A stretch of 64,000 nt of DNA from Bacteroidales bacterium (GCA_031275085.1 JAISPG010000074.1:1-64000), one strand, 5' to 3'; counted from the stretch's first letter, positions 1 through 10,031 are shown. Notes: generated by a model not told the origin, from the letters alone. A program made the numbers and translations.

Positions 1-59
1 TTTATCAAGGCTTTAATTTCTTCGGCTGTATAACCTTTGACTTCTAATACTTTGCTCAT
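1..59 (-). CDS. N-terminal fragment of an ORF running off the left edge, possibly a transposase-type HTH protein
   Basis: Reverse complement reads ATG AGC AAA GTA TTA GAA GTC AAA GGT TAT ACA GCC GAA GAA ATT AAA GCC (MSKVLEVKGYTAEEIKALI...). Resembles from memory the N-terminus of IS630-like HTH transposase proteins; only 19 codons visible. Confidence 0.4.
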   Translation of the reverse strand, partial: MSKVLEVKGYTAEEIKALI

Positions 60-471
60 AGAATGTTTTTTTTGCAAAGATAATAAATTAGTGTAATTAT
101 TTATCGGAAGTTATATAAAACCACTAAGAGACACTAAGATATGCTTTGTTGAAGCTCTCTTTTTTTGTGCTTCTTAGTGACTAATTCATTGACTGTTTCT
201 TAATAGTCTATAAAACATTCATAAATACTAAATGCGGATAATTACAACTGACCGTTCCGATACGGCAACTGCAGTCGATTAATAAATTATTTGAAAAACA
301 CCCGAACAGGAATGTCCCGGGCAGAAAAAATATCAGTTTCAATTAACCTGAAACCAATATTATGATAATATGTAAAGCAATATTTTCGAAATAATCTCAC
401 AGGATATTTCAGGGTGTATTTAATGAGTAAATTTTTAAAATAACAAATAATAATCAAATTATTACTCAGGT

Positions 472-2241
472 TTAATTAAGTTTTGCACCCTTTAAAGCCA
501 GCCAGCAATCCTCTTTCTTTGCCCATTCTCCATACAGATCTCCCGGTGCATTCTCTTTTATAAAATTCTCCACATTAACCATCATATCATATAGTCTATC
601 CTTTAAATCATCAGGCACAGTCTGTTTTTTCCATATCTCATTCAGATTCACAGACCCACCGTCAGTACAGGATAGCAATGCCAGAGTATAAGGCACTGTT
701 ATATACCGCATATCGCCGATGGAGTGTGGTTTTATGCCATAAATCTGTTCCGCAGTCCGGAAAAGCTTTGCTTTTGCTATTGTTTCTTCAAAATACCTGT
801 TATCCGGAATTTCAGGAAGATTGTATTTTACAAAAAATGCGTAGTTTTTCTGACTTCCTCTTACCACAATATGCGGACCTATTACCAGTTTATCTTCATC
901 ATAAACCTCATTCCAGGTATTAACGTATTTGGCCAGTTCTTCCTTGGTTAAAAACTGATTTCTGGGATTCCGCAAATCAAATGCTTTCTGTTTTGCTTTT
1001 GTGGTTCCTTCGTTCGCCCGGGCATTTTTATACTGTCCGCGGGCTCTTTCATAAAACCATCTTGTCTGATGTGACTGCCCCTGAACTGGTGGCGCCCAGA
1101 TATTGCGGGAGAGTTTTTCAAACTCTACATGGAATGGTGCATTGGAACTGAGGTCGGACACTGAGACTTTATTCTGGGTGTTTGCATACTCTGCAATGCG
1201 GCTTACTATTTCAGCAAAATTGCTTTTGTCTTTGATAACACTTAATTTTACCTGTACAAGAATATCGGTAATATCGGCCTTATCTTTCTTTGAGGTATGG
1301 TATATGGAGGCTGTAGTCTGCCCGCCGTTCACTATCTGGAAATCTTTTACTGAACTGATATAATAACCGTGTTCGTTTTGTCCCAGTTTCACATCGTCTG
1401 CTGTTGCTGCAATACCGTTGTTGTATGCCAGAAACATGTGAGGTTCGTCTATAATGGTAGTCCTGATTCCTTTGTTTATCTTACCGGTAAACTGGAGAAA
1501 TGATCGTACATTTTGCTCGAGTAACCGGGCACCATACTGCTCGTAAATGGATGCAAGGGCATCTCCGGGTATCAGTGCAAGGTATGACTGGTATTCTGCG
1601 TTATCGGTTTCTGCCCTGATGCAGGGTACCGGATAGCCCTGCTGCTCAAAGTCGATTTCTATAGGGATATATTCTTTTTCGGATATGTTGTAAAGGTAGT
1701 TCAGGTCAATAATCCTGAAATAAACCGGAATACCGTTGTGTTCCCGTGGTGTGGGGATTTCTCCGTTGTATATACCGTCTGTGATGATAAAGATATTTAT
1801 CCTGACCAGATTGTCCTTCAATGCCTGTGAAGCATTAAGAGTATGCGCAAAATCGTATATCTGTGATGACTCTTCAAGACCGGCAGCATATTCCCTGTTT
1901 TGGGTTTTACGCAGGAAAGACATAATAAGTGTGGAGGCATTGTCTGTTTCTGCCTTTTGTACACGTACAGGGTTTTCTGTACATTTAAATATGGTAATAA
2001 AAAGATCGAGAGTTTCGTAATTATCAGCAATAGCCCAAGCATTAATCTTGTGCCTGTTGCGGGCTACAGTATTTGCATGATGATATATTGTAACATCGGC
2101 TGTTTCTCCTCCATCTGTCAGAAGAGAGATAGCATGTGTGGTAAACAGCTGTTCGAGATTACCTGTTTCACCTGAGAGTTGTTCGGATTTAATATCCTGC
2201 AACATATCGGTGTAAAAAAGGTTTAGTTCGTTCTGGCGCAT
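472..2241 (-). CDS. AIPR family (abortive phage infection) protein
   Basis: 589 aa ORF with AIPR-type core 'FLAYNNGIAATAD...DFQIVNGGQTTASIYHT'; last gene of the defence operon. Confidence 0.9.
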   Translation of the reverse strand: MRQNELNLFYTDMLQDIKSEQLSGETGNLEQLFTTHAISLLTDGGETADVTIYHHANTVARNRHKINAWAIADNYETLDLFITIFKCTENPVRVQKAETDNASTLIMSFLRKTQNREYAAGLEESSQIYDFAHTLNASQALKDNLVRINIFIITDGIYNGEIPTPREHNGIPVYFRIIDLNYLYNISEKEYIPIEIDFEQQGYPVPCIRAETDNAEYQSYLALIPGDALASIYEQYGARLLEQNVRSFLQFTGKINKGIRTTIIDEPHMFLAYNNGIAATADDVKLGQNEHGYYISSVKDFQIVNGGQTTASIYHTSKKDKADITDILVQVKLSVIKDKSNFAEIVSRIAEYANTQNKVSVSDLSSNAPFHVEFEKLSRNIWAPPVQGQSHQTRWFYERARGQYKNARANEGTTKAKQKAFDLRNPRNQFLTKEELAKYVNTWNEVYDEDKLVIGPHIVVRGSQKNYAFFVKYNLPEIPDNRYFEETIAKAKLFRTAEQIYGIKPHSIGDMRYITVPYTLALLSCTDGGSVNLNEIWKKQTVPDDLKDRLYDMMVNVENFIKENAPGDLYGEWAKKEDCWLALKGAKLN

Positions 2242-4143
2242 TTATAAAAGCTGGTTTAGAGTTTGTCCGGTTTGTGTGTATACTTCGTTTAAAATATCTG
2301 ATTCGTTTAACTGAACATTCTTTTTATCTTCCGGGGCGGCTAAATAAATACAGGCGCCTTTACACATGGCATATACTGATTTCTTTGTATCATTTAAGAT
2401 TTGTTCCTCCTTATTTTCAGAAATCAATATCCGGTTTATTGGTTTACATTCAGCATTAAGTAGTTTTTTTGTTCCGTTGTATTCAAGATATCTCAGACCT
2501 TCAAGCAATTGAAATTTATACCTGTATTTATTACCTTCGTAATCCTCTTTTTCATAAAAGAGAAAAAACGGATTATCATCTGATACTTCAATAATTACTT
2601 TTGAATTGACTTTATTCAATTCTTCAAGCACTGAAAATCCGGTTAATAGTTCTTCTTTAAATACAGGCGATTTGAGATCATGGTGGGATAATGGATTTAA
2701 CAATCTGTTCTTTATTCTGTTAAGGTCCTGAATATATGGAAAAATTAATTCATATTTTACCATTAATTTATCAAACTGATCAATCAGCTTTTGAAGTCCG
2801 GCAGGACGGAATACTGCACTTTTACTACCTGCTGAGCCGCTGGGAGTAAAAAACCATGCTTCTTCATTTTCCTGTATGGTAAGCTGTGATTTTGAAACAA
2901 TAAGCTGACTCATTTCAATATCTGAGTTATCGTATCCGGGATGCAGCATATTTCCCGGCAGTATATTAAAAAACATTTGTTCAAATGCCTTACGCAGATA
3001 ATTGGCACATGCAGGATAATCACCATGTATCAGATGAAATTCTGCTCTTTCTTTATAGGTATCTGACTTGCGAATTAACGGACGTTCTTTTTCGCAGCTA
3101 TGGTTATCCACATAAAATTCTGCTTTGCTCCAGCTATCATCCAGATAGGTTTTGGCTACATTAAACCATTCGCGGTCGTAGGTTGTAAGGAATATCTGAT
3201 AATTACGTACAAAACTCTTTCCGCCAAAAAGATCGGGAGCAGTAAGGATTTTTATCAGAGGTATCCTGTTTGTCATATCGAGACCGATAAATATATCGTC
3301 GAGAAAAAGAATATTTAAATCGGTATCAGGTATGATGAACAGGTGAGCAAGGTAAACCGATATGGCCAGAGAAGTCAGACGGGCTTCGTTGAGTATATCA
3401 TCATGTTCCGGTAATTCTTTTCCAAACAGGGTTACTTTAAAGGATATTACGGGAGGAATAAGCATATCATCGGTTATTGTTCCGTCTGTATAACTGATTT
3501 TCAGGTCGCAATCTTTATGAAAATATTTTAGTAAATGGCTGGCTTTTTCTTCCAGCTCTTTAAATTGTGCTTCAGCATTGATATTGTAATCAGAAAGGTC
3601 TTCCTTATCAGGTGTTTTCCTGATTCTTTCCCACAGCTTTCTGAAAGCGACTTTATTACTGCCTTTTCCGGGTGATGCAACAGTCATTTCTGAAAATAAT
3701 CCATTTTCACCCAGAAAAAAAGAAAAGAGGTCGGGTGTCTGATTGTCAGAACGAAAATGTAGTCTGAGCAAATCGCGGTAACTGATAAATCCTTTGGTTA
3801 TTCCTGCTTCTGATATAACAGAAGTTGCAGCTGTGTTGGTTCTGGCTGCTTCTGACGAGAAATAATGCCCGGTATCATCATCGAGTGTGATATGTATATA
3901 TGGGCGCTCGGAGTTTTGCGTTTCATCGTAAAACATATTTTTCTGAAAGGGTTGTTCCGGATTTAGTGCCGAAATAAAAAAGTCTTTTATCGCTTTATAC
4001 AGTGAGGACTTTCCACTGCCGTTTTCGCCATATATCAACAGATTCTCTCCTCCGGGCAGTTCTATGGTGTACCGGTTTTCTTCCTTATCACCATTTACCA
4101 GAAAAGCTCTGTAGTTACTGATTTGAATACGTTTAATTTTCAT
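2242..4143 (-). CDS. AAA family ATPase (RecF/SMC-type, AAA_15/AAA_23-like)
   Basis: 633 aa; 'MKIKRIQISNYRAF', Walker A 'GENGSGKSS', Walker B 'ILFLDDIFIGLD'; abuts the AIPR gene and overlaps the Z1 gene by 11 bp. Confidence 0.88.
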   Translation of the reverse strand: MKIKRIQISNYRAFLVNGDKEENRYTIELPGGENLLIYGENGSGKSSLYKAIKDFFISALNPEQPFQKNMFYDETQNSERPYIHITLDDDTGHYFSSEAARTNTAATSVISEAGITKGFISYRDLLRLHFRSDNQTPDLFSFFLGENGLFSEMTVASPGKGSNKVAFRKLWERIRKTPDKEDLSDYNINAEAQFKELEEKASHLLKYFHKDCDLKISYTDGTITDDMLIPPVISFKVTLFGKELPEHDDILNEARLTSLAISVYLAHLFIIPDTDLNILFLDDIFIGLDMTNRIPLIKILTAPDLFGGKSFVRNYQIFLTTYDREWFNVAKTYLDDSWSKAEFYVDNHSCEKERPLIRKSDTYKERAEFHLIHGDYPACANYLRKAFEQMFFNILPGNMLHPGYDNSDIEMSQLIVSKSQLTIQENEEAWFFTPSGSAGSKSAVFRPAGLQKLIDQFDKLMVKYELIFPYIQDLNRIKNRLLNPLSHHDLKSPVFKEELLTGFSVLEELNKVNSKVIIEVSDDNPFFLFYEKEDYEGNKYRYKFQLLEGLRYLEYNGTKKLLNAECKPINRILISENKEEQILNDTKKSVYAMCKGACIYLAAPEDKKNVQLNESDILNEVYTQTGQTLNQLL

Positions 4144-7100
4144 CGGTCAGTATTTGGTAAATATGTTTAAATTCAGGAACAGTTGTTATATAATAAATTG
4201 CTTTTTTTACAGGATTATTGGATTCATTCAAAAGCTGATAGCATTTTTTCACCTGTTCGGTATCATTAGTAAACGTAGCAAGTTTTCCAAGTTCAGAAAG
4301 CACGCATAATTTATGTTTACCAAACACTTCAGGAAAATATATTTCGAAAATAGCTACGTCGAGCACATTTATAAAGTATGAATTTATTATTCTTTCGTCC
4401 CGTGATGCTTCATTTCTCCGCAAAAATTGTATACTTTTTACCAGCGTTGCTATCCCTGCATTGCCTTGAGCATGCGTAGTAACAGGAAATTCTTTAATGA
4501 CAGTTTCTGTTTTTTCTCCTTTGGCATCTATATTGTAAAAGGCAAAAAGGGCTGAGTTGAACAGTGCTGAGAGGTATTCTTCGGATATTCCTTCACTTTG
4601 TATGACAAGGCTGCTGTTGTCGGCAACAAACCCTGCTTTGTGAACAGTAAATTTCGACCCTTGATATATAGCAGGAGTTACAATACTTTTTACATTGATT
4701 TGTGCATCTCCCGCATTGACTACCTGAAAGTCAGCGTAAGGTTTCACCGTATATCTTCCAATGTCCTCTGCCCGTATAAGGGGAACGCTTCCGGGCAATT
4801 GTTCAGGGAGTGCTACTGCACGGGTATTATCTTCGTTTATCTGTTTGCTGTAGCTTATACTGATACCGTTGGTGTATATCAGAAAGAGATTGTTATTTAA
4901 TTTTCTGTTATTCTCAATGGCTCTGATTACGGCCTCGTGCAATCCGGCGTTCCTTTCATTTTTTTCAACAGTGAGGGGTACGTCAATATCTTCTTCATCA
5001 AGTTCTTCGGGATAATTCAGTTCTTTGAGGAATTGTTCATTGACTGCGTACTCAATCCTGACATCTTTTTCGATCCACGGGAAGCTGACTGCCAGACCTA
5101 CAAAGGGTATATCCGACAGGGCTGGCTGACTTTCGTCGGGTTGGGGGTTAAGCAGGTAGATCAATAACAGTCCCTGATTTTCGGTACGGGTCTTTTTAAT
5201 ACGGATAGGACTGGGTTTGTCTATTTTTGATGGATCTTTGATTTTTCCTTTTTTTATTGCATCATCCTTTGTATCCTGTAGTGCTTTTCCTATTTGATCA
5301 TCATCAAGATCAATATATTCATGCCGGGGGTCAATAATATGCGATTTTGCAATGGTATATATATCCATTTGCGGTTCTGAATCATTGCTACGCAGAGTGA
5401 GGCCGGCTTTAATATCTTCGGTTATTTTTATCTGTCTCCCTTCTGTATTATTAATTAATACAATAGTCCATTCTGCAAGCATCCTGTTTTCCTGCTGTGC
5501 TAGGATATAGTCAGTCATCAATTTTACATTGAATGAGGGCTGCCTGGTCTTATAGGAAGAAATAAAACTAATAACTGTATCAGCATTTACTCTTTGCCAT
5601 ACAAAGTGATTACGAAAACGTGCTTCTTTATTGGGTGCTCCATCAGGCAATCCCAGATTACTTATAAAGGGAAATACAAGATTGTAATTATCCAGATTCA
5701 CCGGATCGTTCTTTCTGAATGAATAGGTTTCTTCCAGTTTGCCTGAATAACTTAACTCCATAATCTTTTTATACCGGAACTTATTGGAAGCGGTTATTAC
5801 CAGTGATTCGGGAGATGTACGTACTTTAAGCCCATAATTGGCAGGAGTTTTATCAAGGTCGCCCATACGGTCGAACTCTGCACGCATTTCTTCAGTGGCT
5901 ACTGTTATGTACTGATACCACTTTCTGATTTCTACACTGGTAAACAGTCTGCACAGGTCAAGATATCCGGGACGAAATCCGAACCACCTTCCCATCTGCA
6001 TCAGAGTATCATACATTTTGGATGCACGAAGAAAATAACTGATTGTAAGTCCTTCGAGGGTAAGCCCCCGTGATAGTTTATTACCACCTATTGCTATTAC
6101 AGAAAGCCCTGTCTGACGATTATCGTAATAATCAAGCGGGCGGATATTTTTGTGAGTGAGACCTTCAACTTTATTATCTCCATGAACAGCACGGATTTCA
6201 ATTTTTGCCACAGCCGGATAAAGATGTGGTTCTATTTCTGTCCATGAAACAGGGCGGATTGAAGGATCGTTGACCGACGGGTTTTCTATAACCTCTTTTG
6301 TGACAGGCTCATATTCTTCCTGCCACAGTAGTTCCAATTCTCTCAGGAATGAGATGTCATTAAATTCTATAAGCCGGATATAGTCTTTTACTTCTTTGTC
6401 AACCAGCGATGCAATTATATCCTGCCAGCCTATAAATCTGGTTAAGTGTATCAGCATGGAACTGTGTTCTTTTGCCTGCCCCCTGACTCTCCTTGCGGCA
6501 CAGGACAGAAAAAAGCATTTAATGGCTTTATGAAGGCTTGGAGGGAGTTTTTCCGGTTTGTTATCATCTATTTTATGACCGTCTTTTATGTATGATTGAT
6601 AGTCATTGACTGTGCGGATAAGTGGTAGCGGATAGACCTTTTTTTCATAGTTTTCTATGGATTCTATTCCGAATATTTTTTCAGGTCCTATGTAATTGGA
6701 AGGTGCCGGAATGTTTACTATAAAGTTTTTCGGGAAAATATCTTTTCCGAGTGCCAGCGATAAGTTGTGCACGTTGTAGTCCAGTCCTTTTACATCCTCA
6801 TCGGTATATTGTTTAACGAAAATATTGGCATAGGGTGTTGCGGTATAGCCGATATAGGCACTTTGCTCGAAGAGTTTGAGCATAGAACGGATACAGGCAT
6901 TAATACCGGATACATAGTTTTTGCTGATATTAATTGAAGCGTTGTCAGCTTCATCATCTATAACAAGCAGCGGCAGGTTTTTAATCTGTTTTTTTCCGTC
7001 TTCCATTGTTTCTCCCCTGGTAGCAAGCCAACCCAGCAGATTTTTCATTACGGAAGTATTTTTCTTTATAACTAGTACAATGGGGTCATTTCCCCGTATA

Positions 7101-7801
7101 TTAAAACCGGAGGATTCTGAAATCCTTCGGTTAAAATCTCCGTTAATCTCATTGGTTGTGAGAGAGTGAGCAGCAAGATTCGGGTTAATTTTTCCTACTC
7201 CAATTCTGTTTGTGGTCTGGGTAAGACTTCGTGCGAACTGTGTATCGAATCCCAGGAATCCTTCGTCAATACGAAGCTGGGTTTGCGAACGGAGAGTATT
7301 GTGAATACCTGCAAGTACTACAATAAGTTTGTAGCCTGCATCAGCTGCCTTGCATATAAGTCCGATGTAGTTTCCTGTTTTTCCTGACTGTACATGCCCT
7401 ACAATAAGTCCACGTTTGTCAAACGGAACATTACTTCCGGGCCGTACCATTCGATCCAGAATATCATCCGTAAGATTATCTGTCTGATTGATAGTGTCAG
7501 GAGCATAATTCTTCAGTTCCAGTAACCTTCTGTACCGGTTCCAGAAATTCCATGCTATCTCCGATTTGGCACTTTTCACCCAGGGCACAGGTTTTTCATC
7601 GTCAAGTATACGGTACTGGTCGGAAAATATTGCGTATTGTGCTTCGAGTTCTTCTATGAGTGAAGATATTTCTTCTGCCGGTAAATTAAACATCAGATTT
7701 ACTCTCTCCACAGTACTTTTTATCAGTTCTGCATTGATATTTCCGGTTTCTCCGGAAAGCATTGTTATGCATATATTTTTAGCCTGTTCATGCTCTTTCA
7801 T
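4133..7801 (-). CDS. Z1 domain-containing helicase-like ATPase with a long C-terminal extension
   Basis: 1222 aa; Walker A 'GHVQSGKTGNYIGL', 'LLVIDDEADNASIN', 'GGNKLSRGLTLEGLTISYFLRASKMYDTLMQMGRWFGFRPGYLDLCRLF' are characteristic of Z1 proteins. Confidence 0.93.
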   Translation of the reverse strand: MKEHEQAKNICITMLSGETGNINAELIKSTVERVNLMFNLPAEEISSLIEELEAQYAIFSDQYRILDDEKPVPWVKSAKSEIAWNFWNRYRRLLELKNYAPDTINQTDNLTDDILDRMVRPGSNVPFDKRGLIVGHVQSGKTGNYIGLICKAADAGYKLIVVLAGIHNTLRSQTQLRIDEGFLGFDTQFARSLTQTTNRIGVGKINPNLAAHSLTTNEINGDFNRRISESSGFNIRGNDPIVLVIKKNTSVMKNLLGWLATRGETMEDGKKQIKNLPLLVIDDEADNASINISKNYVSGINACIRSMLKLFEQSAYIGYTATPYANIFVKQYTDEDVKGLDYNVHNLSLALGKDIFPKNFIVNIPAPSNYIGPEKIFGIESIENYEKKVYPLPLIRTVNDYQSYIKDGHKIDDNKPEKLPPSLHKAIKCFFLSCAARRVRGQAKEHSSMLIHLTRFIGWQDIIASLVDKEVKDYIRLIEFNDISFLRELELLWQEEYEPVTKEVIENPSVNDPSIRPVSWTEIEPHLYPAVAKIEIRAVHGDNKVEGLTHKNIRPLDYYDNRQTGLSVIAIGGNKLSRGLTLEGLTISYFLRASKMYDTLMQMGRWFGFRPGYLDLCRLFTSVEIRKWYQYITVATEEMRAEFDRMGDLDKTPANYGLKVRTSPESLVITASNKFRYKKIMELSYSGKLEETYSFRKNDPVNLDNYNLVFPFISNLGLPDGAPNKEARFRNHFVWQRVNADTVISFISSYKTRQPSFNVKLMTDYILAQQENRMLAEWTIVLINNTEGRQIKITEDIKAGLTLRSNDSEPQMDIYTIAKSHIIDPRHEYIDLDDDQIGKALQDTKDDAIKKGKIKDPSKIDKPSPIRIKKTRTENQGLLLIYLLNPQPDESQPALSDIPFVGLAVSFPWIEKDVRIEYAVNEQFLKELNYPEELDEEDIDVPLTVEKNERNAGLHEAVIRAIENNRKLNNNLFLIYTNGISISYSKQINEDNTRAVALPEQLPGSVPLIRAEDIGRYTVKPYADFQVVNAGDAQINVKSIVTPAIYQGSKFTVHKAGFVADNSSLVIQSEGISEEYLSALFNSALFAFYNIDAKGEKTETVIKEFPVTTHAQGNAGIATLVKSIQFLRRNEASRDERIINSYFINVLDVAIFEIYFPEVFGKHKLCVLSELGKLATFTNDTEQVKKCYQLLNESNNPVKKAIYYITTVPEFKHIYQILTDEN

Positions 7802-9252
7802 AAGCTTTCGATTAGTTCGGGATATTCATTAAAAGGTTCAATAAGCAACAGTCTGTTTTTTGCCTGTTCTGGGGCATTATTATTGAGCAGGGATTTATAT
7901 ACAGTTTTTATTAAATCTGTCAGTTCCTTTGTGGGTGTTTTTTCATAGGGTCTGAAAAAGGAATCGGGGTTTTCGGATTCATTGATAACAATCAGGGGCA
8001 CAGGCAGTGTCTCTTCCAGTAGTCTGATAAGTGGCCGGAGGGTTTTGAGATCGTACTGTGCTATGAACGGATGCAGCTGATTGATTTCGTAATATCTTTT
8101 TCCGTCTTTCTGCATTTCTACCCAGACGGGTTCAAATTTGCTTGAGGTTGATCTGCGTTGCATTACTTTGCCTCTGTGCCTGTATACTTCAACGGCGTAT
8201 GCCCTTACTTCGGATGCGTAGGCTTTGAGCTGATCACGCAGACCTGCGGGAATTCTGGCAACTGATTTTTTTATGTCAATCTGCCATTCATTGTCGAGAT
8301 TATTTGGCAGGTCTATCATGATACGGGCAAGTTTACAGTGCTCTTCTTTGCGGAAGAGTCCGAGCCATCCGCCACTTACAAGCATCCGTTCGTTTCGGTA
8401 TACATAAAATCCCTGGTTTGCATTCCAGCCGCGTATCCCTTCTCCTTCTTTAAATTGTTCGGGGGTAAGTTTTGATTTGTGGGGAAGTACAAAACCGCGG
8501 GCTCTTACCTGTCCGTTACAGAGAGGTTCTTCCGGAAAGTTTTGTGTGGCATCGTGGGTAATCATAAATGGATTCCATGCCGGGATTCCTCTATCACTAA
8601 AATATATTTTTACTTTATTATTTTCGATATAACGGTGAAATACTACTGAAATATGATTTTTTACAAGTTGCATGGTTTCAAGAAATTTTCTCTTTGCTTT
8701 TGTGTCATCTACCGGTGTGTCTTTGAGCAGATGGTCCATGTCCTGCCATATAACGATGGTGCCTGAGGTGAGTGCCTCTATTTGTTCCTGCCAATTGCCG
8801 GGAGGCAGTGAAGCTATAAGTTCCCACTTTTTTGCATGGTGATATATGTAATCAAGATCCCATGTCCAGAAACAGGAATCGTTGTTTTGTTTTTTTGATA
8901 TGACTGTGTATTTTCTGCACTGAGAGAATGATGCTGTCTTTAGTCCGAATCCGAAACGCCCGAGGTCGCGGGCATCGCGTTCTTCGTTGGGGTCTTTGGA
9001 GCCGGGACGCATGGCATTGATAAGTTCGTCATTATCCATTCCACAACCGTCGTCTTTGATGGCAAATGTAGTATCTGCTCCTTTCCAGTCGAAATCAATC
9101 CATATATTCCGGGCTCCGGCAGATATGGAGTTATCGAGTATATCAGCTACTGCGGCTTCCATGCTGTAACCTACTGCCCGGAATGATTCGAGCATATTGG
9201 CAGCAATGGGTTCAGCACTGGTGGTTTGATATTGTGAATAGTTTGTTTTCAT
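7798..9252 (-). CDS. GHKL ATPase (HATPase_c_3; MORC/Hsp90-like)
   Basis: 484 aa; N box 'ADILDNSISAGA', G1 'DDGCGMD', G2 'LGRFGFGLKTASF'; 4-bp overlaps with both neighbours. Confidence 0.92.
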   Translation of the reverse strand: MKTNYSQYQTTSAEPIAANMLESFRAVGYSMEAAVADILDNSISAGARNIWIDFDWKGADTTFAIKDDGCGMDNDELINAMRPGSKDPNEERDARDLGRFGFGLKTASFSQCRKYTVISKKQNNDSCFWTWDLDYIYHHAKKWELIASLPPGNWQEQIEALTSGTIVIWQDMDHLLKDTPVDDTKAKRKFLETMQLVKNHISVVFHRYIENNKVKIYFSDRGIPAWNPFMITHDATQNFPEEPLCNGQVRARGFVLPHKSKLTPEQFKEGEGIRGWNANQGFYVYRNERMLVSGGWLGLFRKEEHCKLARIMIDLPNNLDNEWQIDIKKSVARIPAGLRDQLKAYASEVRAYAVEVYRHRGKVMQRRSTSSKFEPVWVEMQKDGKRYYEINQLHPFIAQYDLKTLRPLIRLLEETLPVPLIVINESENPDSFFRPYEKTPTKELTDLIKTVYKSLLNNNAPEQAKNRLLLIEPFNEYPELIESL

Positions 9253-10031
9253 TCTGTTTTTAAGGTTTTGTAAATCTGATGTGCCGATACTGTCCAGTTT
9301 ACCTGTATCACGGTTTGTATATTTCTCTTTGGCGAAAGTTTCTTGTATGGATTATTAATAATATTTAATTGAGGTATATCGTTAACGTTGTTTACAATAA
9401 CAAGGTAATAGTCTGTTTTCATGGCACGGGCAGTATTCCATTCTTTTTCTGTAAATAATATTCCTCCCTTCTGATCTGAAACACCTTTTATTTCTATCGC
9501 CAGTTTTATAGTATCATTACCTATTTCGAAATCATAACCGCATCCATGATTACGTACATCTTTTATTTCTGCATTTTCGGAAAAATAATCTTTATTGGAT
9601 TTGTACCAGTCTATAAAATATTCTTCTGCTTTGTTTCCTGTAATTCCTCTTGTTTGGGGAGAAATGTAATCATCATACTGGTTTTCGGAAGAGACAACTG
9701 ATGTTATTTTATTTATATCAGACTGTTTGTTATTATTTAAAATATCATTAATAATACTTCGTAAAGAATATTCCTCCAGATTACCTACAGCATCCACAAC
9801 CATAATACGGCTTACAGTTAATTTTCGTTGATACCAGCCCGCACGGTATTCGAAAAGGGGATCAAATTCGTCGCGCCAGTTTTTAATTGTAGCAGGTTTT
9901 ATTCCTAGAATATCACCTATTTTTTGGTGAGTTTGCCTCTGATTACCAAAACCAAGATTTGCATAAGCCAGATTATTAAATTTAGCCAGATAAAATGCGA
10001 CATATAATCCTAAAATATTATTCTTCTTCAT
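9249..10031 (-). CDS. HTH + DUF3883-like (PD-(D/E)XK nuclease-like) protein
   Basis: 260 aa; N-terminal HTH 'HQKIGDILGIKPATIKNWRDEFDPLF'; C-terminal 'GYDFEIGNDTIKLAIEIKGVS...ILFTEKEWNTARAMKTDYYLVIV' has the D...ExK pattern of DUF3883/PD-(D/E)XK domains. Confidence 0.75.
   Translation of the reverse strand: MKKNNILGLYVAFYLAKFNNLAYANLGFGNQRQTHQKIGDILGIKPATIKNWRDEFDPLFEYRAGWYQRKLTVSRIMVVDAVGNLEEYSLRSIINDILNNNKQSDINKITSVVSSENQYDDYISPQTRGITGNKAEEYFIDWYKSNKDYFSENAEIKDVRNHGCGYDFEIGNDTIKLAIEIKGVSDQKGGILFTEKEWNTARAMKTDYYLVIVNNVNDIPQLNIINNPYKKLSPKRNIQTVIQVNWTVSAHQIYKTLKTE

Noticed and set aside
678-2175. Several 60-94 aa plus-strand ORFs opposite the AIPR gene (and similar small ORFs opposite other long genes throughout the track)
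   Set aside because: Antisense shadows of long, family-identifiable ORFs; no recognisable domains or start context.
2150-7760. Shared heptapeptide LSGETGN near the N-termini of the AIPR and Z1 proteins
   Set aside because: Seven residues only, different codons and no flanking similarity; most likely chance.
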